Origin: Rhodobacter calidifons
GTDB taxonomy: Bacteria > Pseudomonadota > Alphaproteobacteria > Rhodobacterales > Rhodobacteraceae
Direction of reading: 5' to 3'
DNA length: 64,000 bases
Assembly: GCF_011174775.1 (NCBI RefSeq)
Contig: NZ_JAANHS010000007.1
Coordinates: 174,219 to 238,218 of the forward strand
Shown: positions 1 through 10,334 of the stretch, one piece after another
Layout of the letters: the number at the start of each line of letters is the position of its first letter
How positions within the stretch are numbered: position 1 is the first letter of the stretch
Position numbers and translations under genes: made by a program
The notes under the pieces: generated by a model
Told to the model about the DNA's origin: nothing
Databases searched by the model: none
What the model saw: only the letters and a program-made list of their open reading frames with translations

Positions 1-445
1 CCTGGACAAGGTCACCGGCAGGAAGATGGAGGGGATCCGGACCGGAGAGATCTACCAGGGCGCAATCCCCTTCATCGTCATCCAGGTGCTGATGATCTTC
101 GCGGTGGTCTTCTTCCCGCAGATGGTCATGCATTATAAGGGTCCGGTCGTGGACCCCTCGACGATCGAGATCAGGGTGCCGGGCTTTACCCCAATGGCGC
201 CGGGCGGCACGGGGACGGCGCCCGCCGCGCCGGGCGGCGGACTGCCAGGTCTGCCTGGCGCGCCGACCCTGGGAGCCCCGACCCTGGGAGCCCCGACCCT
301 GGTAGCCCCGACCCTGGGAGCCCCGACGCTGGGAGCACCCAATCTGGGCGGAACCCCGCCGGCCGACGGCGCCCCCCCGGCGCCCGGAGGCCTTCCCACC
401 CTGCCGGGCATGCCGCAGCTGGGCGCGCCGGTCGTCAACCCCTGA
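1..445 (+). CDS. dctM: TRAP transporter large permease (DctM type), C-terminal end; gene begins before the window
   Basis: Reading frame 2 is open from the window edge and ends at a TGA at 443-445. The first part (LDKVTGRK..., then a hydrophobic stretch around GAIPFIVIQVLMIFAVVFF) matches the last transmembrane helix of DctM-type large permeases, the sodium-coupled membrane subunit of TRAP importers. Family members usually stop soon after this helix. Here about 95 further residues follow, rich in Pro, Gly and Ala and containing six GAPTL-type pentapeptides. By TRAP topology the tail should lie outside the membrane, but its side is inferred. The gene converges on a TRAP binding-protein gene (503-1609), so both may belong to one transporter. 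Confidence 0.85.
   Translation, partial: LDKVTGRKMEGIRTGEIYQGAIPFIVIQVLMIFAVVFFPQMVMHYKGPVVDPSTIEIRVPGFTPMAPGGTGTAPAAPGGGLPGLPGAPTLGAPTLGAPTLVAPTLGAPTLGAPNLGGTPPADGAPPAPGGLPTLPGMPQLGAPVVNP
257..346 (+). repeat. Six tandem 15-bp units encoding GAPTL-type pentapeptides
   Basis: Six in-frame 15-bp units run from 257 to 346 with the core GGAGCCCCGACCCTG. They encode G-A-P-T-L, with one V-A-P-T-L and one G-A-P-N-L variant. Near-identical DNA, not just protein, between units points to recent slippage or duplication. The repeat lies in the C-terminal tail of the TRAP permease. Confidence 0.9.
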
Positions 446-454
446 CCAACGGAA

Positions 455-480
455 AAGGCCCCGGATTACTCCGGGGCCTT
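455..480. terminator. Bidirectional hairpin between convergent TRAP genes
   Basis: AAGGCCCCGG at 455-464 and CCGGGGCCTT at 471-480 form a perfect 10-bp stem with a 6-nt loop. It sits between the permease stop at 445 and the stop of the convergent binding-protein gene at 503, so it can serve both strands. The poly-U tract is short. Confidence 0.75.
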
Positions 481-502
481 CCAGTTTCCTGTGCCAGAAA
501 GC

Positions 503-1786
<1,284 letters not shown>

Positions 1787-1890
1787 CTATCATGGCGGAG
1801 GGATGCCCGCCTGTCGCGACCATATGCCCGGATTGTCGGCGCAAGTGCTTGTCCGGGAGGAGAATCATCGGCCCCCGAACGGCCCGCTCC

Positions 1891-2075
1891 ATGGTCAGCC
1901 ATGTCGCGCCTGGCGCCCGCGATCTTCCGCGCGCAATCGCCGTCTTCGACGCGGCCCTCGCCCATGGCGGCAGCGACGAAGGCCCCCGGACAAGCACCCT
2001 GAATATGGTCCGACCTTCCACGCCGGATGCGTCAGTGACCCCAAGGGCAACAGGCTGAACGTCGTCCGATACCGC
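1891..2075 (+). pseudogene. Decayed VOC/glyoxalase-family gene with internal deletion and frameshift
   Basis: From ATG 1891 the frame reads MVSHVAPGARDLPRAIAVFD, the start of a glyoxalase/VOC protein (family form is close to M-SH-LG--DL-RAI-FYDA). It then passes at once to ALAHGGSDEGP, a segment normally found some 60-80 residues later. About there the frame shifts, and the next frame reads EYGPTFHAGCVSDPKGNRLN, the conserved family C-terminus (YGP-FYAAYV-DPDGNKL). So a middle block is lost and one frameshift is present. The surrounding 1610-2196 holds no intact gene; the rest of it is the takP promoter side and non-coding DNA. Confidence 0.75.
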
Positions 2076-2196
2076 GCCGCCACGGAAGCCGGCTGCCCCC
2101 GGCAAAATCCGCACCGCACCCGGCGAAATCGGCACCCGCCCCCTTGCATTCCCGCGCCGCCACCCAACGTTCCCCGAAACCAACCGGGGGCTCCTT

Positions 2197-3111
2197 GTGA
2201 CCTATCTGCTGTTCGTCGTCGGTCTCGTCATCCTTGTGGCGGGGGGAGAGTTCCTTGTGCGCGGCGCCTCGGCCATCGCCCGCGCCTTCCACCTTTCGCC
2301 GCTCCTCATCGGGCTGACCATCGTCGGCTTCGGCACCTCGGCGCCCGAGCTGATCGTCTCGGTCCAGGCCGCGCTGTCGAACCGCCCCGGCATCGCCATC
2401 GGCAACGTGATCGGCTCCAACATCGCGAACGTGCTCCTGATTCTGGGCGTTTCGGCGCTGATCGCGCCGCTCGTCCTGCCCGGACGCGAGCTCTGGCGCG
2501 ACCTCGGCATGATGCTGGCCGCGACGGCGGCGGTCTGGGTCATGCTGATGGACGGCAGCATCTCGCGGCTGGACGGGCTGCTGCTGGTCGCGGGCCTGCT
2601 GACCTTCATCGCCATGGCCTTCGTCGCGGGCAGCGGCCACCCGCCCGACCCCGGAACCGAAAGCTTCGGCCCCGCCTGGAAAGCCTGGGCGATGACCGGC
2701 GCGGGACTTGTGGGCCTTGTGGTCGGCGCGCGCCTTCTGGTGGACAGCGCCACCATCATCGCCGAGACCTTCGGCGTCCCCGAAGCGGTGATCGGCCTGA
2801 CCATCGTCGCGGTCGGCACCTCGCTGCCGGAACTGGCCACCAGCGTGATCGCGGCCTACCGCAAGCACACCGAGATCGCCGTGGGCAATGTCGTCGGCTC
2901 GAACATCTTCAACCTGCTCTCCATCCTCGGGATCACCGCTCTGATCGCCCCGATCCCGGCCGAACCGCGCTTTGCCGACACCGACATGTGGTGGGTCGCC
3001 GGCACCTCGGTCGGTCTTGCGGTGGCGGTCATGACCACAGGCCACCTGCCCCGCATCGTCGGTCTGGCCCTGCTGGCCTGTTACGGCGGATACCTCTGGA
3101 TGATGGCCTGA
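2197..3111 (+). CDS. Calcium/sodium antiporter (CaCA family, YrbG-like)
   Basis: A 304-residue inner-membrane protein with two homologous halves typical of cation/Ca2+ exchangers. The alpha-1 repeat contains GFGTSAPEL and GNVIGSNIANVLLILG (about residues 45-90); alpha-2 contains AVGTSLPELATS and GNVVGSNIFNLLSILG (about 205-250). The acidic residues of the PEL motifs form the ion site. About ten hydrophobic segments are visible. The start is taken as GTG at 2197, preceded by a run of G at 2186-2190; no ATG fits the conserved N-terminus (TYLLFVVGLVILVAGGE). It stands alone, with a hairpin after the stop. Confidence 0.92.
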   Translation: MTYLLFVVGLVILVAGGEFLVRGASAIARAFHLSPLLIGLTIVGFGTSAPELIVSVQAALSNRPGIAIGNVIGSNIANVLLILGVSALIAPLVLPGRELWRDLGMMLAATAAVWVMLMDGSISRLDGLLLVAGLLTFIAMAFVAGSGHPPDPGTESFGPAWKAWAMTGAGLVGLVVGARLLVDSATIIAETFGVPEAVIGLTIVAVGTSLPELATSVIAAYRKHTEIAVGNVVGSNIFNLLSILGITALIAPIPAEPRFADTDMWWVAGTSVGLAVAVMTTGHLPRIVGLALLACYGGYLWMMA

Positions 3112-3116
3112 ACGGG

Positions 3117-3157
3117 CGGCCTGCTGCCGGATGTTCCAAATCTTGCGCAGCAGGCCG
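3117..3157 (+). terminator. Hairpin after the antiporter gene
   Basis: CGGCCTGCTGC at 3117-3127 and GCAGCAGGCCG at 3147-3157 are perfect complements with a 19-nt loop, starting 6 bp after the stop codon. The following TTCCTTC is only a weak U tract. Confidence 0.55.
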
Positions 3158-3220
3158 TTCCTTCGCAAGAATAGTTCAAAATCCGCGGCACAGCGCGACA
3201 TTTTCGTATTGCAAATCCCG

Positions 3221-3249
3221 TTGACGCCCGGCATATCCCCGCCTACCTT
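3221..3249 (+). promoter_or_regulatory. Promoter of the ilv leader and operon
   Basis: TTGACG at 3221-3226 and TACCTT at 3244-3249 are separated by exactly 17 bp. Transcription would start near 3256, about 20 nt before the leader-peptide start, which has its own ribosome site AAGGGTGG at 3265-3272. Confidence 0.6.
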
Positions 3250-3277
3250 ACCGACCGAAACGTCAAGGGTGGTCCGA

Positions 3278-3325
3278 ATGGCCAGACTTCTTGTCATCGT
3301 AGGAAGGAAGCGCATGGGCCGGTGA
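3278..3325 (+). CDS. ilv operon leader peptide (15 residues)
   Basis: ATG 3278 to TGA 3323-3325 encodes MARLLVIVGRKRMGR. Five consecutive codons (residues 4-8: Leu, Leu, Val, Ile, Val) are for branched-chain amino acids, the products of the pathway that follows. AAGGGTGG lies 5 nt upstream of the ATG. The peptide stops just before a hairpin and a strong terminator that precede ilvB. This is the arrangement of transcription attenuation by ribosome stalling, as known for ilv operons. Confidence 0.85.
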   Translation: MARLLVIVGRKRMGR

Positions 3326-3352
3326 CGGTTGACCATACAGGTTCCCATGCGC
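3310..3352 (+). promoter_or_regulatory. First hairpin of the ilv attenuator
   Basis: GCGCATGGG at 3310-3318 and CCCATGCGC at 3344-3352 are exact complements. The 5' arm lies inside the last codons of the leader peptide, and the 3' arm shares bases 3351-3352 with the terminator stem. A ribosome stalled at codons 4-8 leaves the arm free; one that reaches the stop covers it. The shared part is only 2 bp, so the way the two stems compete is inferred. Confidence 0.6.
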
Positions 3353-3379
3353 CCCCGAAGGAAACCTCGGGGGCTTTTT
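3351..3379 (+). terminator. Attenuator terminator upstream of ilvB
   Basis: GCCCCCGA at 3351-3358 pairs with TCGGGGGC at 3367-3374 and is followed at once by TTTTT at 3375-3379. It is a textbook intrinsic terminator lying between the leader peptide and ilvB, so it only makes sense as a conditional one. Confidence 0.85.
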
Positions 3380-3402
3380 GTTGCGGCTGAATGGAGACGG
3401 AA

Positions 3403-5157
<1,755 letters not shown>

Positions 5158-5179
5158 CGATGACCGACCCCGCCAGACA

Positions 5180-6196
5180 GTGCCCGACATGTCGATGACC
5201 GCCGAGGCCCCTGCCCGTCCTGGTTCCCGCGACCTGTCGCTGGACGTCGCCAAGGGCATCGGCATCATCCTCCTGGTGATCGGCCACGCCTGGCGCGGGC
5301 TGGACTCGGCGGGCATGATCGGCAACCCGGACCTTTTCCGGCTGATCGACCGGCTGATCTACAACTTCCACATGCCGCTGTTCTTCCTCTTGTCCGGCAT
5401 GACTTTCCAGGCCTGGGCGCTCCGCCGTCCGCTGGGCGAGGCCGCGGCCAGCCGGTTCACCCGCCTGATCTGGCCGCTGATCCTGTGGACCTATCTCTTC
5501 GCCGCCGCCCGTCTGGCCGCCGGAGATGCCGCCAACACCCAGGTCGGCGGCTGGCAGAGCCTCGCCTTCCTCCCCCTGCCGCCGCGCGACCATTTCTGGT
5601 TTCTCTGGGCGCTCTTCCTGCAACATCTGGCCGTCCTCGGCCTGATCCGGCTGGTGACCGGCCCGCTTTCGGCCCCGGCCTGGGCCCTGCTGGCGGCCGT
5701 GGCCGTCCTGGCCTCCAGCCTGACACCCGTCGGCCTGAACGCCTGGACCCACGGCGCCCTGACCTATGCCGGGGCCTTCCTTGCCGGCCTCGCCCTTGGC
5801 CAGAGGCCCTGGCGCCCGACGGGTGCCGCCGCGCCGGGCCTTGCCGTGCTGGCCTTCGTGGGCCTGCAAGTGCTCAGCTTCCAGCTGCCGCCGACGCTCA
5901 TGACAGCGCAGCTTCTGGGCATCGCGCTGTCGCTTGCGGCGCTGGTGATGGTTCAGGCACTGACCGCAGCCCCGGTCACAGCGGCCCCGCGGCTTCTGGC
6001 CTGGCTCGGCGTCTCCTCGATGGGGATCTACCTTGCGCACACGATCTTCTCTGCCGGAACCCGCGCCGTCCTCGGCCGGCTGACCCAGGACCTCGCGCTG
6101 CACATGGTCGCCGGAACCCTGGCCGGGATCATCGGCCCGCTCATCCTCTACGCCCTCATCCGCCGGGTGGGCCGCCCCGCCTGGATCGGCTTCTAG
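5180..6196 (+). CDS. Acyltransferase family 3 membrane protein between ilvB and ilvN
   Basis: About 338 residues with roughly ten hydrophobic segments. The N-terminal LSLDVAKGIGIILLVIGHAW and the following NFHMPLFFLLSGM match acyltransferase-3 (OafA/NodX-like) proteins, which O-acylate exported sugars; the His in VIGHA is the usual catalytic candidate. Also visible is GVSSMGIYLAHTIF near the C-terminus. The gene begins 22 bp after ilvB and ends 33 bp before ilvN, so it is probably co-transcribed. The start is uncertain: GTG 5180, ATG 5189 and ATG 5195 are in frame and none has a clear ribosome site, which suggests coupling to ilvB translation. Substrate is unknown. Confidence 0.85.
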   Translation: MPDMSMTAEAPARPGSRDLSLDVAKGIGIILLVIGHAWRGLDSAGMIGNPDLFRLIDRLIYNFHMPLFFLLSGMTFQAWALRRPLGEAAASRFTRLIWPLILWTYLFAAARLAAGDAANTQVGGWQSLAFLPLPPRDHFWFLWALFLQHLAVLGLIRLVTGPLSAPAWALLAAVAVLASSLTPVGLNAWTHGALTYAGAFLAGLALGQRPWRPTGAAAPGLAVLAFVGLQVLSFQLPPTLMTAQLLGIALSLAALVMVQALTAAPVTAAPRLLAWLGVSSMGIYLAHTIFSAGTRAVLGRLTQDLALHMVAGTLAGIIGPLILYALIRRVGRPAWIGF

Positions 6197-6229
6197 ACCC
6201 ATGCAAACATCCAACCGAAGGTAGGACCC

Positions 6230-6790
6230 ATGTCCGCACTGAACATCAAGAAGGGCTCTTCCAGCCATTCCGCCTATGACCTGCGCGCCACCAATTCCGA
6301 GGTCGAGGAGAGCCACACCCTGGCGGTGATCGTGGAAAACGAACCCGGCGTGCTGGCCCGCGTGATCGGCCTGTTCTCGGGCCGCGGCTACAACATCGAC
6401 AGCCTGACCGTGGCCGAGGTGGACCACACCGGCCACCGCTCGCGCATCACCATCGTCACCCGCGGCACACCGGCGGTGATCGACCAGATCGAGGCGCAAC
6501 TGTCGCGCATGGTCCCGGTCCACGCCGTCCACGACCTGACCGCCGAAGGCCCCTCGGTCCAGCGCGAACTGGCGCTGGTCAAGGTGAAGGGCAAGGGCGA
6601 ACACCGGATCGAGGCCCTGCGCCTGGCCGAGATCTTCCGCGCCAATGTCGTCGATTCCACGCTGGAAAGCTTTGTCTTCGAAATGACCGGCACGCCGGAA
6701 AAGATCGACGCCTTCGCCGATCTGATGCGTCCCCTGGGCCTGATCGAGATCGCCCGCACCGGCGTCGCCGGCCTCAAGCGCGGGGTCTGA
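6230..6790 (+). CDS. ilvN: Acetolactate synthase small (regulatory) subunit
   Basis: A 186-residue regulatory partner of IlvB. An ACT domain occupies about residues 29-100 (HTLAVIVENEPGVLARVIGLFSGRGYNIDSL), where valine binds for feedback control. A second conserved region follows (RELALVKVKGKGEHRIEALRLAEIFRANVVD). AGGTAGGA precedes the ATG at 6230. It is separated from ilvB by the acyltransferase gene, whereas the two are usually adjacent. Confidence 0.96.
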   Translation: MSALNIKKGSSSHSAYDLRATNSEVEESHTLAVIVENEPGVLARVIGLFSGRGYNIDSLTVAEVDHTGHRSRITIVTRGTPAVIDQIEAQLSRMVPVHAVHDLTAEGPSVQRELALVKVKGKGEHRIEALRLAEIFRANVVDSTLESFVFEMTGTPEKIDAFADLMRPLGLIEIARTGVAGLKRGV

Positions 6791-6794
6791 CGCA

Positions 6795-6876
6795 GGGCCG
6801 CTCATCGCGTCCGTTCCGTCGCTCTTCGCTGGGACCAGACCAAGCGAAGAGCCCCGAAGGGGACGATGAGCGGTCC
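6795..6876. repeat. Nested inverted repeat, copy A
   Basis: Outer arms GGGCCGCTCATCG (6795-6807) and CGATGAGCGGTCC (6864-6876) pair with one G-U. Inner arms GCTCTTCGCT (6821-6830) and AGCGAAGAGC (6843-6852) pair perfectly. The element fills the gap between the convergent ilvN and crotonase genes. The same GCTCATCGC/GCTCTTCGC arms occur at 27629-27701, and looser forms at 11260-11319 and 60026-60088. Confidence 0.8.
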
Positions 6877-6877
6877 G

Positions 6878-7648
6878 TCACGCCCCGGTGAACCGCGGGG
6901 CACGCTTTTCCTGAAACGCCGCCACGCCCTCGCGGAAGTCGTCCGAGGCGCCGCAGACCGCCTGCAACCGCGCCTCCACGGCCAGTTGCGCCTCCAGGCT
7001 CTGATCGAAGGCCCCGCGCATCGCCTGTTTCAGCGCCGCATAGGCCCCGGTCGGCCCCGCCGCCAGCCGCGCCGCCCGCGCCGCCACCACCTCGGCGAAC
7101 CGATCGTCCGGCACCGCCTCCCAGATCATTCCCCAGGCTTCGGCCTGCCGCGCGGAGACCGGCTCGGCCAGAAGCGCCGCCCCCATCGCGCGCTGCAACC
7201 CCACCCGGCGCGGCAGGAAGGATGTCCCGCCCGCATCCGGGATCAGCCCGATCCGGGTGAAGGCCTGGATGAAGACCGCGCTTTCGCAGGCAACCACCAG
7301 ATCGCAGGCCAGCGCCAGGTTCGCCCCCGCCCCCGCCGCCACGCCATTGACCGCCGCGATGACCGGGACCGGAGCCTCCACGATAGCCCGGATCATCGGC
7401 ACATATTCGTCGTTCAGGGTTGCCTCGAACCCCGCCGCGTCCAGACCTGAAGCATCGCTCAGATCCTGCCCCGAACAGAAGCCCCGCCCGGCCCCCGTCA
7501 GCACGATCACCCGCGCCCCATGTCCCGCCAGCAGGGCCTCTGTCAACGCGCGCCGCAAGGCGCCGTCCAGCGCGTTCATCACCTCGGGCCGGTTCAGCGT
7601 GATCCGGTGCACGCCCCCATCAGACTCGACCCGCACCCGTTCCGCCAT
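6878..7648 (-). CDS. Enoyl-CoA hydratase/isomerase family protein (PaaG-like)
   Basis: A 256-residue crotonase-fold protein. ITLNRPEVMNALD at the start, the oxyanion-hole region GRGFCSGQDL (about residue 55) and NGVAAGAGANLALACD (about 100) are typical. At the second catalytic position it has IPDAGGTSFLPRRVG, with Asp where true hydratases have Glu; PaaG-type ring 1,2-epoxyphenylacetyl-CoA isomerases share this. I therefore favour an isomerase, though no paa genes are near. GGAGG precedes the ATG at 7648. It lies 67 bp downstream of ccmH on the same strand and could be co-transcribed with the ccm genes. Confidence 0.88.
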   Translation of the reverse strand: MAERVRVESDGGVHRITLNRPEVMNALDGALRRALTEALLAGHGARVIVLTGAGRGFCSGQDLSDASGLDAAGFEATLNDEYVPMIRAIVEAPVPVIAAVNGVAAGAGANLALACDLVVACESAVFIQAFTRIGLIPDAGGTSFLPRRVGLQRAMGAALLAEPVSARQAEAWGMIWEAVPDDRFAEVVAARAARLAAGPTGAYAALKQAMRGAFDQSLEAQLAVEARLQAVCGASDDFREGVAAFQEKRAPRFTGA

Positions 7649-7715
7649 CGCCCGCCCTCCCAGCCTTTGCGCCAGTCTAGCGGTGGCCAGCCCCGGCCCA
7701 AAGCCGGACGCGGCG

Positions 7716-8189
7716 TCACTCCTTCAGGATTTCGCGCAGCCTGGCCTCTTCCTCGGCCGAAAGGCTCGCTTCGGGCCGGGCCCGCCGCCGCGCCGCCGTC
7801 AGGGCGACGGCCAGTCCGGCAACAAGCAGCGCCGGACCGGCCAGCCACAGGATCAGGTTCACGCCCCGCGCCGGCGGGTTGAACAGCACCCCCTCGCCGA
7901 AACGCTCGACGATGTAGGCGACAACCTCGGCATCGCTGTCCCCCGCCACCAGCCGCTCGCGGATGATCAGCCGAAGGTCGCGGCTGATCGGCGCATTGCT
8001 GTCGTCGATGGTCTCGCCCTGGCAGACCGGGCAGCGGATGTCCCGGCTGATCGCGCGGGCGCGGGCCTCCAGCACCGGGTCCGTCAGCATCTCGTCGGGC
8101 TGCACCGCCAGCACCGGCGTTGCCGCCAGAAACAGGGCCAGCGCACAGGCCGGCCCGCCGGCCCGCCAAAGGGTTCCGGCAGGCCTCAT
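7716..8189 (-). CDS. ccmH: Cytochrome c maturation protein CcmH
   Basis: A 157-residue membrane-anchored thioredoxin-like reductant of apocytochrome c. An N-terminal signal (ALALFLAATPVLA) is followed by the redox motif RCPVCQ (about residue 51) and the family segment SNAPISRDLRLIIRERL. A transmembrane helix (LILWLAGPALLVAGLAVAL) and a short charged tail end the protein. The ATG at 8189 overlaps the ccmF stop as ATGA, indicating coupling. It is the short CcmH form, with no fused TPR domain. Confidence 0.95.
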   Translation of the reverse strand: MRPAGTLWRAGGPACALALFLAATPVLAVQPDEMLTDPVLEARARAISRDIRCPVCQGETIDDSNAPISRDLRLIIRERLVAGDSDAEVVAYIVERFGEGVLFNPPARGVNLILWLAGPALLVAGLAVALTAARRRARPEASLSAEEEARLREILKE

Positions 8190-10156
8190 TCCGCCGGCAC
8201 TCCGGCCGGCACCTTCCGCACCCCTGCCGCCACGCGGTAGCGGCGGTCCGACAGGCTGAGGCAGCCGCCAAGCGCCATCAGGATGCAGCCTGCCCACAGC
8301 CAGTTGGCGAAGGGCTCGATATAGCTTCTAACCGCCCAGCCGCCGCTGTTCTGCCGGTCGCCCAGCACCAGATAGATGTCGCGCAGGAAGCCATAGTCGA
8401 TGGCCGCCTCGGTCGTCGGCATCTGGGCGACGGGATAGAACCGTTTCTCGGGCCTGAGGATCGCCACGAAGGCCCCGCCCCGCGTCACCGTCATCGTGCC
8501 CATGGTCGAGACATAGTTCGGCCCCTGCACCTCCTCCACCCGGTCCAGCCGCACCTCATAGCGGCCCAGAGGGAAGGTCTCGCCCTCCTGCACGACACGG
8601 ATGTCCTCGATCTTCCAGGACAGCATCGCCGAGACGGCAAAGATCGTGACCCCCAGCCCGAAATGCGCCGTGGCCTTGCCCCAGTCCGCGCGCGGCAACC
8701 GGCCCAGCCGCGCGGCACGCGCCGCGATCCCCTCGCGCCCGGTCCGGGCCCAGAGGTCGGCCAGCGCGCCGAAGCCGACCCAGGCGCCCAGCATCAGGCC
8801 GATCGGCCCCAGCGCGGTCCGCCCGGTCTGCAACGCAAAGGCCAGCGCCCCAAGGGCCAGCGACAGCACCAGGACCGGGATCAGCGACCGCAGGCTCCGC
8901 CCCAGCGAGCCCCGCTTCCAGGCCAGCATCGCCCCGGGCGGCAGGATCAGCGCCAGGGCCACCATGAAGGGCGAAAAGGCCGCGTTGAAGAAGGGCTCGC
9001 CCACCGAAAGGTCACGACCCAGCAACATTGACCCCACGAGCGGCCAGATTGTCCCGATGAACACCACGAACGCCGACACCGCCAGCAGGATGTTGTTGGC
9101 CACCAGCGCGCTTTCGCGGCTGACCAGGCTGAACACCCCCCGCGCCTCCATCGCTCCGGCGCGGGCGGCGAACAGCATCAGCGCGCCGCCGGTGAAGAAG
9201 CCCAAGATCATCAGGATGAACACCCCGCGTTCCGGGTCGTTGGCGAAGGCATGGACCGAGGTGATGACCCCGGACCGCACGATGAAGGTGCCGATCAGGC
9301 TGAAGCCGAAGGCCATGATCGCCAGAAGGATCGTCCAGGCCTTCAGGCTTTCGCGCTTTTCCACCACGATCGAGGAATGCAGCAAGGCCGCCGCCAGAAG
9401 CCAGGGCATGAAGCTGGCATTCTCCACCGGGTCCCAGAACCAGAACCCGCCCCAGCCCAGCTCGTAATAGGCCCACCAGGACCCCAGCGCGATGCCGATG
9501 GTCAGGAAGATCCAGGCCGCCAGGGTCCAGGGCCTGACCCAGCGCCCCCAGGCGGCATCCACCCGCCCCTCGATCAGCGCGGCCACGGCAAAGCTGAAGG
9601 CCATGCTCAGCCCGACATAGCCCAGATACAGGAACGGCGGATGGAAGGCGAGGCCGGGGTCCTGCAACAGCGGGTTCAGGTCCTGCCCGTCCAGGGGCGG
9701 CACCGCCAGCCGCCAGAACGGGTTCGAGGTGAACAGCAGAAAGGCCATGAAGGCCACCCCGATCAGCCCCTGCACCGCCAGCACCCGCGCCTTCAGCCGC
9801 ACGGGCAGATTGCCGCCGAATGCCGCCACCGCCGCGCCATAGATCGCCAGGATCAGCACCCACAGCAGCAGCGACCCTTCGTGGTTCCCCCAGACGCCCG
9901 AAACCTTGTAGAGCATCGGCTTCAGCGTATGCGAATTCGACACCACGACCGCCAGCGAGAAATCCGACACGACAAAGGCCCAGGTCAGCGCGGCAAAGGC
10001 AGCCGCAACCAGCACCAGCTGCACCCCCGCCGCCGGTCCCGCCAGCGCCATCAGCCGCGCATCCCCGCGATGCGCACCCCAGAGCGGCAGGCTGGACTGC
10101 ACCAGCGCCACCATCAGGGCCAGGATCAGCGCGAAATGCCCGAGTTCGACGATCAT
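8186..10156 (-). CDS. ccmF: Heme lyase subunit CcmF
   Basis: A 656-residue polytopic protein that, with CcmH and CcmI, attaches heme to apocytochrome c in the periplasm. The tryptophan-rich WWD signature GWGGFWFWDPVENASFMP (about residues 235-252) is complete, and conserved segments VWGNHEGSLLLW and DPGLAFHPPFLYLGYVG are present. Around 14-15 hydrophobic helices and a periplasmic C-terminal domain are visible. The start at 10156 is followed directly by a hydrophobic segment, as in the family. The usual upstream ccmE is absent; the next gene is divergent arginase. Confidence 0.96.
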   Translation of the reverse strand: MIVELGHFALILALMVALVQSSLPLWGAHRGDARLMALAGPAAGVQLVLVAAAFAALTWAFVVSDFSLAVVVSNSHTLKPMLYKVSGVWGNHEGSLLLWVLILAIYGAAVAAFGGNLPVRLKARVLAVQGLIGVAFMAFLLFTSNPFWRLAVPPLDGQDLNPLLQDPGLAFHPPFLYLGYVGLSMAFSFAVAALIEGRVDAAWGRWVRPWTLAAWIFLTIGIALGSWWAYYELGWGGFWFWDPVENASFMPWLLAAALLHSSIVVEKRESLKAWTILLAIMAFGFSLIGTFIVRSGVITSVHAFANDPERGVFILMILGFFTGGALMLFAARAGAMEARGVFSLVSRESALVANNILLAVSAFVVFIGTIWPLVGSMLLGRDLSVGEPFFNAAFSPFMVALALILPPGAMLAWKRGSLGRSLRSLIPVLVLSLALGALAFALQTGRTALGPIGLMLGAWVGFGALADLWARTGREGIAARAARLGRLPRADWGKATAHFGLGVTIFAVSAMLSWKIEDIRVVQEGETFPLGRYEVRLDRVEEVQGPNYVSTMGTMTVTRGGAFVAILRPEKRFYPVAQMPTTEAAIDYGFLRDIYLVLGDRQNSGGWAVRSYIEPFANWLWAGCILMALGGCLSLSDRRYRVAAGVRKVPAGVPAE

Positions 10157-10334
10157 GCGGAAGCTCCTGTCGCTCAGTCAATCATAGGCCGACCCGCCGC
10201 TGGGTGAAAGCCCTGCGCCGTTCCGCCGCGCCTTCGCGGCAGTCTGCCCGCCCAAACCCGCCGATCCCGCCGCATTGCCGGTTGCCAGCCGCCCGGCCCG
10301 CCCGCTACACCCGAGGCCGGAAGCGGAGGTTCCC

